This document shows, piece by piece, positions 9,399 to 19,905 of a stretch of 64,000 nt of DNA. The position numbers and the translations under genes were made by a program. Numbering within the stretch: position 1 is the stretch's first letter; each line of letters opens with the position of its first letter. The stretch is from Rhynchopus sp. YZ270_cl-10 (taxonomy: Eukaryota; Euglenozoa; Diplonemea; Diplonemida; Diplonemidae). The stretch covers positions 496,001-560,000 of the forward strand of contig OZ037836.1 of NCBI GenBank assembly GCA_964035575.1, given 5' to 3'. The notes under the pieces are model-generated. The model had not been told where the DNA came from. It did not search any database and saw only the letters and a program-made list of their open reading frames with translations.

Positions 9399-9987
9399 GG
9401 TTTTGTGTCTCTCTGTTTTGTGCAAGGTGTTTTGGGGTAAGAAGAAGAATCAAGCACAGGACACGTTCATCAGTCAAGTCGCTCGACACTCCTGCTAATG
9501 CCCTTGCAACGTGAAGTGTGTTGCGTACTGGCTGTGTGTGTGTGGTGTGCAAGAGACAACAAACAGTTACAAGGGGAGAGGTCTTTTGTTTTGTTTTTGA
9601 AAGCTTCGTTGGTGTATTAGTGTGGACACCCGAGGATATATACTGCACTCTGGGGCAAGAAGAAACACACTACTTGCAGAACGGGAGTGGAAGGAGACAA
9701 GAAGAAGGCAGACATGTTGCCACTGAGACGATAGAGGTGTAAGACAAAGGGGACACCTCTGTGTGCAGAACTGTATGCTGCAAGGCTGTGATGGGATGGG
9801 AGGGATGTCTCTCTCTGTGGGGGTGGACAAGTGGCTCAAAAGTACTAAAACATGTAAAACACCTGATATTATTCAGCTTTTCTGTTCAGATTCTCTTGGG
9901 GGGGTGGGGGAAGTATAACGCAAAATCAAAAAGTAGGTGTCGAAATAAAGTGACGAGCAGCTAGACTCTCAAAAGATGCACAGTGCC
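9399..9987. other. LRR-1 promoter region and spacer
   Basis: Contains the LRR upstream block (see 9617-9643), a CA-repeat-rich leader with 'gtgtgtgtgtggtgtgcaag', the recurring module at 9710-9830 and the conserved 3' flank of LRR-2 at 9950-9985. No gene. Confidence 0.5.
9617..9643 (-). promoter_or_regulatory. conserved upstream block with TATA-like sequence
   Basis: Minus strand reads 'TATATATCCTCGGGTGTCCA' then 'CACTAATACA', about 220 bp before the LRR-1 ATG. The core 'ATCCTCGGGTGTCCAC' recurs at 13291-13305, 17975-17990 and 61632-61648 upstream of LRR members, and near HSP70 at 5825-5840. Only the first two copies have the TATA run; the others read 'AGTGGAGCACATCCTCGGGT'. Core promoter function is a guess from conservation and position. 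Confidence 0.45.
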
Positions 9988-10845
9988 TCACATGCACACA
10001 CATTTGCGCTTGGTATCGCCCATCAGGAGGTTATGGCAATTCACATGTTCTGACACAACACTGCTCGATCCTGCGGCGTTGATGCTGCTTGTGGGTACTT
10101 TGCATCCATCTAGGAAGCGTTTCCCAATGTGCTGCACACTCTTCCACCCAGATAAGTTAAGTGTTTTCAATGCGCTGCAGTTGAAGAGGAAGCAGTCCCC
10201 AACCTGCGTCACATTGCTCCACCCAGATAAATCAAGTGTTGTTAGTGCGGTGCAAAAGTAAAGGAAGCAGCTCGCAACGTGCGTCACATTTCTCCACCCA
10301 GAAAAGTCAACCTTTCGCAATGCGGTGCAGCAGTAGAGAAAAGCATTGCCAATGTGCGTCACATTGCTCCACCCAGACAAGTCAAGTGTGGTCAACGAAC
10401 TGCAGTTGTAGAGAAACCCGTGGCCTATTTCAGTCACACCTGCCACACCACTGAGATCAAGTTTTTTTTCGAAGCTGCTACGTGCGAAGAAGCCTTCCGG
10501 GATCTCAGTAACAACCTCCGCCTGCAGAAACAAATGTATCAGCTTGGGATCTGTCAGACCATACAACCTCTCTGACGTCAGCTCTCTCTCACCCAAGACA
10601 CGAAGAGCTGCAATGGCGTCGTCCTTCTGCGACTTCGTCTTCGTCAGCACAACTGTGTCCCCAGCACTCAGATGCGTGATGTAGTCTCCTTCGGCCAGCA
10701 GCTTCCCTCCGAAGCTCATGTCAAAGCCGTCTTCGCACAACTCTGCTGCAGACGCCACCTTCCGCCGTATGTCCGCAGTTGTATCATCCACGCCCACCTC
10801 GACTGTGTACTTCTCTCCGTCAAAGCTCTTCACACATATTTCCAT
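9988..10845 (-). CDS. Ubl-LRR-CaaX family protein 2 (5 repeats)
   Basis: A 285-residue member from ATG 10845, the shortest intact copy. Ubl domain is almost identical to that of the neighbour at 8469-9398. Five repeats, beginning 'FEKKLDLSGVAGVTEIG' with an extra Lys, and ending in 'KCVCM' after a 'HNLLMGDTKRK' basic stretch. Spacing to the previous gene is about 590 bp. Confidence 0.87.
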   Translation of the reverse strand: MEICVKSFDGEKYTVEVGVDDTTADIRRKVASAAELCEDGFDMSFGGKLLAEGDYITHLSAGDTVVLTKTKSQKDDAIAALRVLGERELTSERLYGLTDPKLIHLFLQAEVVTEIPEGFFARSSFEKKLDLSGVAGVTEIGHGFLYNCSSLTTLDLSGWSNVTHIGNAFLYCCTALRKVDFSGWRNVTHVASCFLYFCTALTTLDLSGWSNVTQVGDCFLFNCSALKTLNLSGWKSVQHIGKRFLDGCKVPTSSINAAGSSSVVSEHVNCHNLLMGDTKRKCVCM

Positions 10846-11349
10846 GGTTTTGTCTCTCTCTGTTTTGTGCAAGGTGTTCTGGGAGGAGAGAGATGGGTTC
10901 AAGTTTCCAACACCAGCGTGCCGTACCTATGCATGTACATGTAAATGAAATACCCCGCCTTCTTTAGTTGTGTTGTTTGTTGTTTGTTGATCGCATCCAA
11001 CGCGTGTCCTGAAGTACGGGGGAAGAGGTGGAGCACAAAAGGGGAGAAGGCAAGACTCATAACATATGAAGAGCGTCTTTCACTTCCCAATTGTTCCCAG
11101 ACATGTTACATACTCGTACAAAGAGATACACGTGATATTCCGATGACATCAGTAGCGGGTACCATGCCTAATTATTTGTGAAGGAAACTTTGTCCTCAAA
11201 CGGGGGAAACAAGCGGGGAAGGGGGTTACGCAGACGCGCGACTTTTCACGAGGGTCTCGAGCATGTTGTCAAATGCTACGTGTTTACTGAAAAAGGTCGT
11301 TGTTTAAGTAGAGTAACGAGCAGCTAGCCTCTCAAAAGATGCACATGCC
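10846..11349. other. spacer between LRR-2 and LRR-3
   Basis: After about 10885 the sequence leaves the usual LRR leader. Bases 10945-11090 match spacers at 21735-21800 and 26950-27125 ('gttgatcgcatcca', 'cctgaagtacgg', 'agcgtctttca'). The 3' flank of LRR-3 lies at 11315-11345. No gene seen. Confidence 0.45.
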
Positions 11350-12267
11350 TCACATGCACACACAGTTGCGCATAAGACCTCGGCTGTTCACATATTCTGA
11401 CACAACACTGCTCGATCTTGTAACGTTGATGCTGCTTGTAGGTATTTTGCATCCTTCCAGGAAGCCTTTCCCAATGTGCTTTGTCCTCCTCCACCCAGAC
11501 AAATTAAGTGTGGTCAATGCGCTGCAGTTGTAGAGAAAGTAATCCCCAACCTGCGTCACATTGTTCCACCCAGATACATTAAGGGTGTGCAATGCGATGC
11601 AGTTGGCGAGGAAGTACTCCCCAACTTGCGTCACATTGCTCCACCCAGATAAGTCAAGTGCTTGCAATGCGTAGCAGTTAGCGAGGAAGTAGGCCCCAAC
11701 CTGCGTCACATTGTGACATCCAGATAAGTCAAGTGTTCGCAATGCGTGGCAGTTGGCGAGGAATCCGTAATCAATACGTGTCACATTGCTCCACCCAGAT
11801 AAGTCAACAGTGTGCAATGAGATGCACTCTTGCAGGAAGCTGGAGAGTATTGCAGTCACACCTGACACACCACTGAGATCAAGTTCTTCGAGCCTGCCAC
11901 CTCTCAAGAATCCACAGGGAGTCTCAGTAACAACCTCCGCCTGCAGAAACAAATGAACCAGCTTGGGATCTGTCAGACCTTCGAACTTGTCTGACGTCAG
12001 CCTTGTCTCACCCAAGTCACGAAGAGCTGCAATGGCGTCGTCCTTCTGCGACTTCGTCTTTTTCGTCAGCACAACTGTGTCCCCAGCACTCAGCTGCGTG
12101 ATGTAGTCTCCTTCGGCCAGCAGCTTCCCTCCGAAGCTCATGTCAAAGCCGTCTTCGCACAACTCTGCTGCAGACGCCACCTTCCGCCGTATGTCCGCAG
12201 TTGTATCATCCACACCCACCTCGACTGTGTACTTCTCTCCGTCAAAGCTCTCCACACATATTTCCAT
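11350..12267 (-). CDS. Ubl-LRR-CaaX family protein 3 (6 repeats)
   Basis: A 305-residue member from ATG 12267. Linker reads 'TKKTKSQKDDAIAALRDLGE'. Six repeats, several with 'FLANC' rather than 'FLSNC'; one repeat has 'LSGCHN' in place of 'LSGWxN'. Ends 'RNCVCM', again a CaaX form. A ~0.8-kb coding fragment has been inserted between its ATG and its upstream block. Confidence 0.86.
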   Translation of the reverse strand: MEICVESFDGEKYTVEVGVDDTTADIRRKVASAAELCEDGFDMSFGGKLLAEGDYITQLSAGDTVVLTKKTKSQKDDAIAALRDLGETRLTSDKFEGLTDPKLVHLFLQAEVVTETPCGFLRGGRLEELDLSGVSGVTAILSSFLQECISLHTVDLSGWSNVTRIDYGFLANCHALRTLDLSGCHNVTQVGAYFLANCYALQALDLSGWSNVTQVGEYFLANCIALHTLNVSGWNNVTQVGDYFLYNCSALTTLNLSGWRRTKHIGKGFLEGCKIPTSSINVTRSSSVVSEYVNSRGLMRNCVCM

Positions 12268-12334
12268 GGTTTTGTCTCTCTGTTTTGTGCAAGGTGTTTT
12301 GGGGGTAAGAAGAAGAATCAAGCACAGGACACGT

Positions 12335-13130
12335 GTGTGAGGATGACGTGCCCGAACAACTTTCGCAAACGTGCTTCACGACCTGGGGTACCCGCCAGCA
12401 ACAAAGGTGGAGTTTGGCGGCGACGGCGGATGGCACGAAGGCGACCTCACGTACAGCCTCACTGCCATGAACTCATTGAAGATGACGAAAATGAGATTCA
12501 CACTTCCTCGAACGGCCTCCACAACGGCGCCCACAACTACGGCCCCCTCCCCTTACGATATCATCATGAACACTGCAAAGACAGGGGCCCAGCCGACGGC
12601 TCTTGAGGCATTCCCCAACCCGCAGAGTTGGGGAGAGATTGACTGCTGCAACCAGTTGATCTCGAAATACGAGATAAAGGTGGCTCTGTCCCTGCACAAA
12701 ACCCACCTTGCCCCTTTGATGAAGTTGGTCGGCGGCGTTCTTCATGGGCTGGATGGGCTTGGGAATGTGCTGGACGGACAAAACGAGGAAACATCTCTCC
12801 TGTACCAGTTCCGTGGCTCAAACAAGGCAATTCGAGAGAGACGAACACGGGACATACCACGGTTATCCCAAAAATTGCTTGAGATGAGTTTGAAAAACGT
12901 GGGAGGGGCCTTGGAAAGCCCTTATTTGAAGAAAAACAGCAGCCTGTTTGGAGCGTGCAGGGATCTGTTCAAGAGCATCGAGGACAAGAAAGAGGAAATG
13001 GCAGAAAAATTGCTGCAGTCTGGTCTCCAACATGCAAGAACATTACCAGCAAAGATACCCTTCATGGATTCCACGACGCAGATAGTGGAGGGCAGCACGA
13101 CGAGCGAAGTGCTGCCTGCCTTGAACGAAT
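12335..13130 (+). pseudogene. captured coding fragment of unknown gene in the LRR-3 upstream region
   Basis: About 796 bp absent from the equivalent spacer at 9440-9500: the shared text 'gcacaggacacgt' stops at 12334 and resumes as 'cgttcatcagtcacgtcgct' at 13131, leaving a 3-bp CGT repeat. One plus frame is open from 12347 across the right junction to 13165, with the first ATG at 12467. The protein is mostly helical, charged towards the end ('KSIEDKKEEMAEKLLQ'), begins in mid-sequence and runs out into spacer, so it looks like an internal piece of a real gene. I do not recognise the family. No polyA or terminal repeats are visible. Confidence 0.5.
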
Positions 13131-13520
13131 CGTTCATCAGTCACGTCGCTCGACACTCCTGCTAATGCCCTTGCAACGTGAAGTGTGTTGCGTACTGGCT
13201 GTGTGTGTGTGTGGTGTGCAAGAGACAACAAACAGTTACAAGGGGAGAGGTCTTTTGTTTTGTTTTTGAAAGCTTCGTTGTATTAGTGTGGACACCCGAG
13301 GATATATATACTCAACTACAGGGCAAGAAGAAACACACCACCTGCAGAACGGGAAGGAGACAAGAAGAAGGCAGACATGTTGCCACTGAGACGATAGAGG
13401 TGTAAGACAAAGGGGACACCTCTGTGTGCAGAACTGTATGCTGCAAGGCTGTGATGGGACGGGAGGGATGTCTCTCTCTGTGGGGGTGGACAAGTGGCTC
13501 AAAAGTACTAAAACATGTAA
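13131..13520. other. displaced LRR-3 upstream region and spacer
   Basis: Continues the normal LRR leader, with the TATA-bearing upstream block at 13281-13313 and the recurring spacer module at 13375-13495. At 13521 the match to the spacer at 9850 stops abruptly, marking the left edge of the satellite-bearing insertion. Confidence 0.5.
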
Positions 13521-13666
13521 ATTGGTGTGATTTTTCTAAAAAAAAGGTGTAAAAAAGGTCCTTCTAAGGTATGGTGGTTTTCCTTAGGGCACTTCCTTAA
13601 GGAAAACGTGACTTTTTCCCGAGCTTTCCCTGTGGTGGAGTGGCCTTGTTTTCGATCAAAAAACTG

Positions 13667-14540
13667 GGTACCCAGTACCCAGTACCCAGTACCCAGTACC
13701 CAGTACCCAGTACCCAGTACCCAGTACCCAGTACCCAGTACCCAGTACCCAGTACCCAGTACCCAGTACCCAGTACCCAGTACCCAGTACCCAGTACCCA
13801 GTACCCAGTACCCAGTACCCAGTACCCAGTACCCAGTACCCAGTACCCAGTACCCAGTACCCAGTACCCAGTACCCAGTACCCAGTACCCAGTACCCAGT
13901 ACCCAGTACCCAGTACCCAGTACCCAGTACCCAGTACCCAGTACCCAGTACCCAGTACCCAGTACCCAGTACCCAGTACCCAGTACCCAGTACCCAGTAC
14001 CCAGTACCCAGTACCCAGTACCCAGTACCCAGTACCCAGTACCCAGTACCCAGTACCCAGTACCCAGTACCCAGTACCCAGTACCCAGTACCCAGTACCC
14101 AGTACCCAGTACCCAGTACCCAGTACCCAGTACCCAGTACCCAGTACCCAGTACCCAGTACCCAGTACCCAGTACCCAGTACCCAGTACCCAGTACCCAG
14201 TACCCAGTACCCAGTACCCAGTACCCAGTACCCAGTACCCAGTACCCAGTACCCAGTACCCAGTACCCAGTACCCAGTACCCAGTACCCAGTACCCAGTA
14301 CCCAGTACCCAGTACCCAGTACCCAGTACCCAGTACCCAGTACCCAGTACCCAGTACCCAGTACCCAGTACCCAGTACCCAGTACCCAGTACCCAGTACC
14401 CAGTACCCAGTACCCAGTACCCAGTACCCAGTACCCAGTACCCAGTACCCAGTACCCAGTACCCAGTACCCAGTACCCAGTACCCAGTACCCAGTACCCA
14501 GTACCCAGTACCCAGTACCCAGTACCCAGTACCCAGTACC
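13667..14540. repeat. heptanucleotide satellite (CCCAGTA)n, about 125 copies
   Basis: About 874 bp of essentially perfect CCCAGTA repeats; all six frames are open only because 7 is not a multiple of 3 and no stop arises. The minus strand is (TACTGGG)n, with G3 runs every seven bases and 4-base loops, so it could form G-quadruplexes. At the left edge the sequence 'actgggtacccagt' is a 14-bp palindrome: one half-unit is inverted. The block sits where the LRR part of the truncated member at 14822-15210 should be. Confidence 0.97.
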
Positions 14541-14821
14541 GGGGCCGATGGAGGGTTCCAAGACGGCAGTAGCCTGTGACACTATGTCATGGGAAGGTGG
14601 GATACCAGCTTGCGCCGCAGGCGCACGGTACGCTACTTTTATTGTTTCGGCGTATCCTTTTTTCTCACTCTTCGTTGGGTTCTACGAGCTCCGCCCGTCA
14701 AATGGTGGGGTGTAAAATTCGCATCTACGCAAACTGCCCCACGTTCATTTTGTACTTTTCCTTCAGAAGTCAAGTACTGACCATATTTTGCACACAAAAC
14801 TTGAAAATGGCCTGTAAAAAC
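14541..14821. other. unique sequence right of the satellite
   Basis: AT-balanced sequence with no recognised gene. It joins the truncated LRR gene at 14822 within 'gatcaagtttttttt'. Together with 13521-14540 it forms a ~1.3-kb block that replaces the repeat region and 3' end of that gene. No terminal repeats noticed. Confidence 0.45.
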
Positions 14822-15210
14822 TGATCAAGTTTTTTTTCGAAGCTGCTACGTGCGAAGCCTTCGGGGATCTCAGTAACAACCTCCGCCTGCAGAAACAAAT
14901 GAATCAGCTTGGGATCTGTCAGACCATACAACCTCTCTGACGTCAGCTCTCTCTCACCCAAGTCACGAAGAGCTGCAATGGCGTCGTCCTTCTGCGACTT
15001 CGTCTTCGTCAGCACAACTGTGTCCCCAGCACTCAGCTGCGTGATGTCGTCTCCTTCGGCCAGCAGCTTCCCTCCGAAGCTCATGTCAAAGCCGTCTTCG
15101 CGCAACTCTGCTGCAGACGCCACCTTCCGCCGTATGTCCGCAGTTGTATCATCCACACCCACCTCGACTGTGTACTTCTCTCCGTCAAAGCTCTCCACAC
15201 ATATTTCCAT
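14822..15210 (-). pseudogene. truncated Ubl-LRR member 4 (Ubl domain and linker only)
   Basis: Starts normally at ATG 15210 and follows LRR-2 closely through 'FARSSFEKKLD', then runs into unrelated sequence and stops at 14770. All LRRs and the CaaX end are missing. If translated it would be a free Ubl-linker protein of 146 residues with a foreign 17-residue tail. Confidence 0.85.
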
Positions 15211-16229
15211 GGTTTTGTGTCTCTCTGATTTGTACTAGGTGTGGATGAAGGACATAACACGAGACTCTGAGACACGCAGAACACTGAAGGAGGCAATGGT
15301 GGTTCCCGAGTCCCCAGACAGCGAACATGGCGGATACCCACACGTGCCTTTTTGTGCGTCGCTTCTGATGCGTGTCAGGAAGGGCCGTTTTCAAGGTGGT
15401 GTAAAACAAATAAAGCTCGAGCGACTCTTTCTTAAACATGACAGCACACACGTCAAGAGACAATAACGTTGCGAACGTGGTGTGGCTGAAACCAGCTATT
15501 TTTATTGTGGTGTAAACGGGACAACACGGCTGAAACCAGCTTTTCCCTCCACCTGAAATCGACTGGAAGTTCACAAGATGTACAAAAGTGTACAGTTGGA
15601 GTGGGTAAGTGGTTGTGGGTATTGGGTGGTCAGAGGTTGTTATTTCATGACTTTTCAGTTTCTCTATCCTCTGCGATATGACGCGCAAACACGCCGTTTT
15701 CAATTTGATTCGCAGACCGATACTGACTCACAAAGTTGCTGTGTCAAAAAACACCTTCCTCTGCGAGGCGGGATACCACAGCGACAACGTCTATCACTCA
15801 TGCGCCTATGAGTCGCTCAATGGCGTCATGGCTTTTATCACGACTACAGGGGTCCAACCATGCACACTTCTCACAACACAAAAAGCTAAAAATACACAAT
15901 AAAGGGGGAAATGATGCTGTTTCGTTCCACTTGGAACCAACGAACGAAAACCTTGAGCGATGACTGGGCCTTGGTGCACAAACATCCACAACAAAGTGCA
16001 TAGTACAGTGTTGCCGTAAGCTGTGAGGACAAACATATTATTTTGAGTGTGCCTGAGAGGCAGGAGTGCCTAGTCTGTCCACTGTGGTGCAGAAAGGGGA
16101 TCGCAAAAAAGCGCAAAAAAACACATTGGCGAAAATAGTACACAAGTGAGGTACAATGCAAAATGAAAAAGTCGTTTTTGTTTTGAACAGGGTAATACGC
16201 AGCTAGCCTCTCGAAAGATGCATGGTGCC
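15211..16229. other. spacer with LINE-3'-end-like module
   Basis: Bases 15240-15560 show no gene. Bases 15651-15870 are copy A1 of the recurring module described at 31055-31275. Bases 15900-16230 are AT-rich with the LRR 3' flank at the right end. The upstream block seen with other members was not found here. Confidence 0.45.
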
Positions 16230-16570
16230 TCACATGCACACACAGGGGAACTTCACATTGAATATCACGTGACGGCTGTGCACATGTTCTGACACAACAC
16301 TGCTCGATCCTGTGACGTTGATGCTGCTTCTAGGTATGGTGCATCCTTCCAGAAAGCGAGGAGCAATGTGCGTTACACTCGTCCACCGAGATAAGTCAAG
16401 CGTCTTCAATGCAGTGCAGTTGTGGAGGAAGGAAGAGTCTACCTTCGTCAAGGTATTCCACCCAGAGAAATCCAGTGTGGTCAACGTGCTGCAGTTGTAG
16501 AGGAAGTACCCCCCTATTTGCGTCACATTGCTCCACCCAGAAATATCCAGTGTGGTCAATGAGGTGCAGT
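16230..16570 (-). pseudogene. C-terminal part of Ubl-LRR member 5, split by a MITE
   Basis: Carries the last repeats ('ISGWSNVTQIGGYFLYNC' onward), the 'SSINVTGSSSVVSEHV' linker and the CaaX end ('PCVCM'). It continues the reading of 17059-17799 across the inserted element. Confidence 0.85.
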
Positions 16571-17058
16571 TGGTGCTTCCCGGGGGGTATGCATTTCACA
16601 AATTTTCAATTCAATTCACAACTTTTCACAACTATTCACAACTTTTCACTACCCTTTTTTCTCTCGTTGGTGAAGCTCTTAAACGCCGGCATTTGCATTT
16701 CCGGAATCCGTACGGCCAGTGGTGGGGTCAATTTGCCGAAATGGACAAGTTCTCGTCATTTCCGCACATCACACAGTACACAGGTACACAGGTACACCAC
16801 ATCACGTTCTATCTTGTGAATCCCAGCGTACCCCTCAATGGGTGGGTCACCACCCCGCCCAAAAAAAAAGCACACAAAAAAAAAAAATCAATTCACAACT
16901 TTTCACAACTATTCACAACTTTTCACATTTTTTCACAATTTTTCACCACTTTTCACCAGCCTTCACAATTTTGTAGCGGTTTTCGTGTTGTGAAAATTTG
17001 TGAAAACTTGTCACATTTTGTGAAAATTTGTGAAATGCACACCCCCCGGGAAGCACCA
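16571..17058. mobile_element. 488-bp MITE-like DNA transposon inside LRR member 5
   Basis: Near-perfect terminal inverted repeats of about 38 bp: left begins 'TGGTGCTTCCCGGGGGGT', right ends in its reverse complement with one early mismatch (A/G) before 'TGCATTTCACAAATTTTC'. It is flanked by a 5-bp duplication GCAGT (16566-16570 and 17059-17063). Inside are two copies of 'ttcacaacttttcacaacta'-type sequence in direct orientation (about 16610-16660 and 16890-16940) and no coding capacity. A non-autonomous cut-and-paste element; superfamily not determined. Confidence 0.9.
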
Positions 17059-17799
17059 GCAGTTGTAGATAAAATCGTTTCCAATGTGCGTCACCTTGTT
17101 CCACCCAGAAATATCCAGTGTGGTCAACGAACTGCAGTTGAAGAGAAAGTAGCTGTCGATGTGCGTCACATTGTTCCATCCAGAAATGTCCAGTGTGGTC
17201 AACTGGCTGCACTCGGCGAGGAAGGACAGTGCAATCTCGGTAACATTGCTCCACCCAGACAAGTCAACCTTTCGCAATGCGCTGCAGTCGGAGAGGAAGG
17301 ACAACGTAGTACGCGTCACATTGCTCCACCCAGATAAATCAGCAGTGTGCAATGAGCTGCAGTTGTGCAGGAATTTGGAGCTTATTTTAGTGACACCTGG
17401 CACACCACTGAGATCAAGTTCTTCGAACGGGAGACCTGACAAAAATTCTTTGGGGATCTCAGTAACAACCTCTGCCTGCAGAAACAAATGTATCAGCTTG
17501 GGATCTCTCAGACCTTCAAACCTTTCTGACGTCAGCCTTGTCTCACCCAAGTCACGAAGAGCTGTAATGGCGTCGTCCTTCTGCGACTTCGTCTTCGTCA
17601 GCACAACTGTGTCCCCAGCACTCAGCTGCGTGATGTCGTCTCCTTCGGCCAGCAGCTTCCCTCCGAAGCTCATGTCAAAGCCGTCTTCGCACAACTCTGC
17701 TGCAGTCGCCACCTTCCGCCGTATGTCCGCAGTTGTATCATCCACACCCACCTCGACTGTGTACTTCTCTCCGTCAAAGCTCTTCACACATATTTCCAT
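17059..17799 (-). pseudogene. N-terminal part of Ubl-LRR member 5
   Basis: Begins at ATG 17799 with a normal Ubl domain and linker and about six repeats, then enters the MITE after 'GNDFIYNC'. Removing the element and one GCAGT would restore the reading into 16570-16230, so the insertion appears to be the only break. Confidence 0.86.
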
Positions 17800-18912
17800 G
17801 GTTTTGTGTCTCTCTGTTTTGTGCAAGGTGTTTCAGGGGCGTAAGAAAACTGTGGAACTGAAGTCTGTGAATAACAATACGGCTGTGTGTGTGTGTGGTG
17901 TGCCAGATAACAAACAGTGACAAGGGGAGAGGTCTTTTGTTTTATTTTTGAAAGCTCGAACGGGAGTAGTGTGGACACCCGAGGATGTGCTCCACTATGT
18001 GTTCCTTTTGAACTGGGGCACTATCGTTTTCGTTGGCTTCACGTCAGTTTTGTATTTTCATGACTTTTCAGTTTCTCTATCCTCTGCGATATGAAGCGCA
18101 AACACGCCGTTTTCAATTTGATTCGCAGACCGATACTGACTCACGAAGTTGCTGTGTCAAAAAACACCTTCCTCTGCGAGGCGGGATACCACAGCGACAA
18201 CGTCTGTCACTCATGCGCCTATGAGTCGCTCAATGGCGTCATGGCTTTTATCATGACTACAGGGGTCCAACCATGCACATTTCTCACAACACAAAAAGCT
18301 AAAAATACACAATAAAGGGGGAAATGCAAAGTGCATAATACAGGATTGCCGTAAGCTGTGAGGAACAAATAGGAGGCACTATTTTGAGGTGTGCCTGAGA
18401 GTCAGGAGTACCTAGTCTGTCTCACCACTGTGGTGGTGAGACAGAACGGTCACCAAAAACGCTGGAAAAACGAAGGGTGAGCAGTTTCGGCCCCTTGCCC
18501 CTAGACTGCAAAACACCTACACGGGCTTCCTCAATAGGGCTGTAGGAAATTGAAACTGCACTCCTACTTTCCTTTGTATGTTTTTCCCCACACCCCCGCA
18601 CACAATAAAACAAGAAAGACAATAAGGACAAAAGGGAGAGGTTGTGGTGAAACGCACACAACCAAAAACAAGATCACTACCTTGGCCACCTCAGCTTTGC
18701 TGATGATTTCATACCACCCCCACCCCCCCTTTCAAAAGCTGACCACCAACGCATGTTTTCCCCTTAGGCGTGCACGACCGAGCTTTCGGTCCCTGCCGAT
18801 ATTTTGGCTCTGTCAGTGAGATAATATCAGTAACCCCTCTGGAAAAAGTGCAAAGTGCGATGTAAAATTCGTTCTCTGAACAGGTTAATGACTCTCAAAA
18901 GATGCACGTGCC
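17800..18912. other. spacer between LRR members 5 and 6
   Basis: Contains the conserved upstream core at about 17975-17990, module copy A2 at 18059-18290, a hairpin 'ctcaccactgtggtggtgag' at 18421-18440, and a stretch at 18605-18660 shared with 26530-26580 and 46290-46330. No gene. Confidence 0.45.
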
Positions 18913-19291
18913 TCACATGCACACACATTTACATTTGCTCTTGTTCTTGCTCTTGTTCTCGCTCTCAATATAAAAGCACCCGTCTTCTTCCATGATGATA
19001 CGGTTTTTCACATGTTCTGACACAACACTGCGCGATCCGGTGATGTTGATGCTGCTTGTAGGTATGGTACATGCATGCATGAAGTAGTTCCCGATCTGCG
19101 TCACACTCGTCCACCCAGATAAGTTAAGCGTTTTCAACTCGCTGCAGTTGGAGAGGAACCAGAGTCCGATCCGCGTCACATTGCTCCACCCAGAGAAGTT
19201 AAGTGTTCGCAATGCGCTGCAGCGGTCTAGGAAGGAGCTTCCAATTCGCGACACACAGTTCCACCCGCGGACGTCAAGTGTGGCGAGTGCA
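18913..19291 (-). pseudogene. C-terminal part of Ubl-LRR member 6
   Basis: Last three repeats plus the C-terminal region, which is longer and Lys/Ser-rich ('SENKSKNKSK') before 'CKCVCM'. Continues from 19906-20672 across a ~614-bp insertion. Confidence 0.83.
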
Positions 19292-19905
19292 ATATTAAAC
19301 TTGAAAAACGTGATCCACCCCCGCAAAAAGAAAAACCAGCAAAAGGGAAGGATGGCACCACGGTGTGCCAGAGAGTGGCTTGATCCCATTTGCTGACTTA
19401 TACCCAACAAAGAAGCGACACCTAAGTGAACAGGGGCCGTATACCACCGCTGGTGGCCTAGGTTAGTATATAAGCCAGGTCAAGGTCCGCACTCTGGCAG
19501 CGTCAAAATAAATAAACAACAATAAAACCACCAGTCATTCCAATGGGAGGAACGAATGACTGGCATCTCCTAATTCTCTAAACTGCGGTGAGTGGAACAC
19601 CCAACTGATGCAAACCACTGCCGCAGGTTAGCACCTACAAAAAGCAAAGAAAAGCAAAGAAAAGAAAAGCAAAAGCTGTGCATGGTCGTAAAGTAGGTGC
19701 AGGGTCGCTTAAATCCCTGAGGGCACAAAAAGCCCAGCATACATCTCCTCCAGTTGCTTCGGACCCTCCAGTATCATGTGCCCGGGTTTGCAAAAGTGCA
19801 ATGCAACCATCCCACGCGTGGCCTTCGTTCACTCAAAAAAGAGATTATATCCGGGGACGCCAGGGCAAAAATGCCGGGGGGCTGCCACCTCACGTTTTTG
19901 TCCCC
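19292..19905 (-). mobile_element. retroposon-like element, copy R1 (614 bp, 18-bp target duplication)
   Basis: Inserted in LRR member 6. An 18-bp direct repeat beginning 'TCAAGTGTGGCGAG' lies at 19274-19291 and 19906-19923. The element is nearly the same as 36187-36797 in the opposite orientation. Read on the minus strand it starts GGGGACAAAAACGTGAGG and ends GTTTAATAT. No coding capacity and no poly(A). Both ends carry AAAAACGTGA in inverted orientation near the tips. Long target duplications favour retroposition over cut-and-paste. Confidence 0.82.

Noticed and set aside
13667-14540. Large open frames of about 300 residues on both strands (YPVPSTQ and TGYWVLG repeats)
   Set aside because: They arise only because a stop-free 7-bp unit is repeated; no start context, domain or conservation supports coding.
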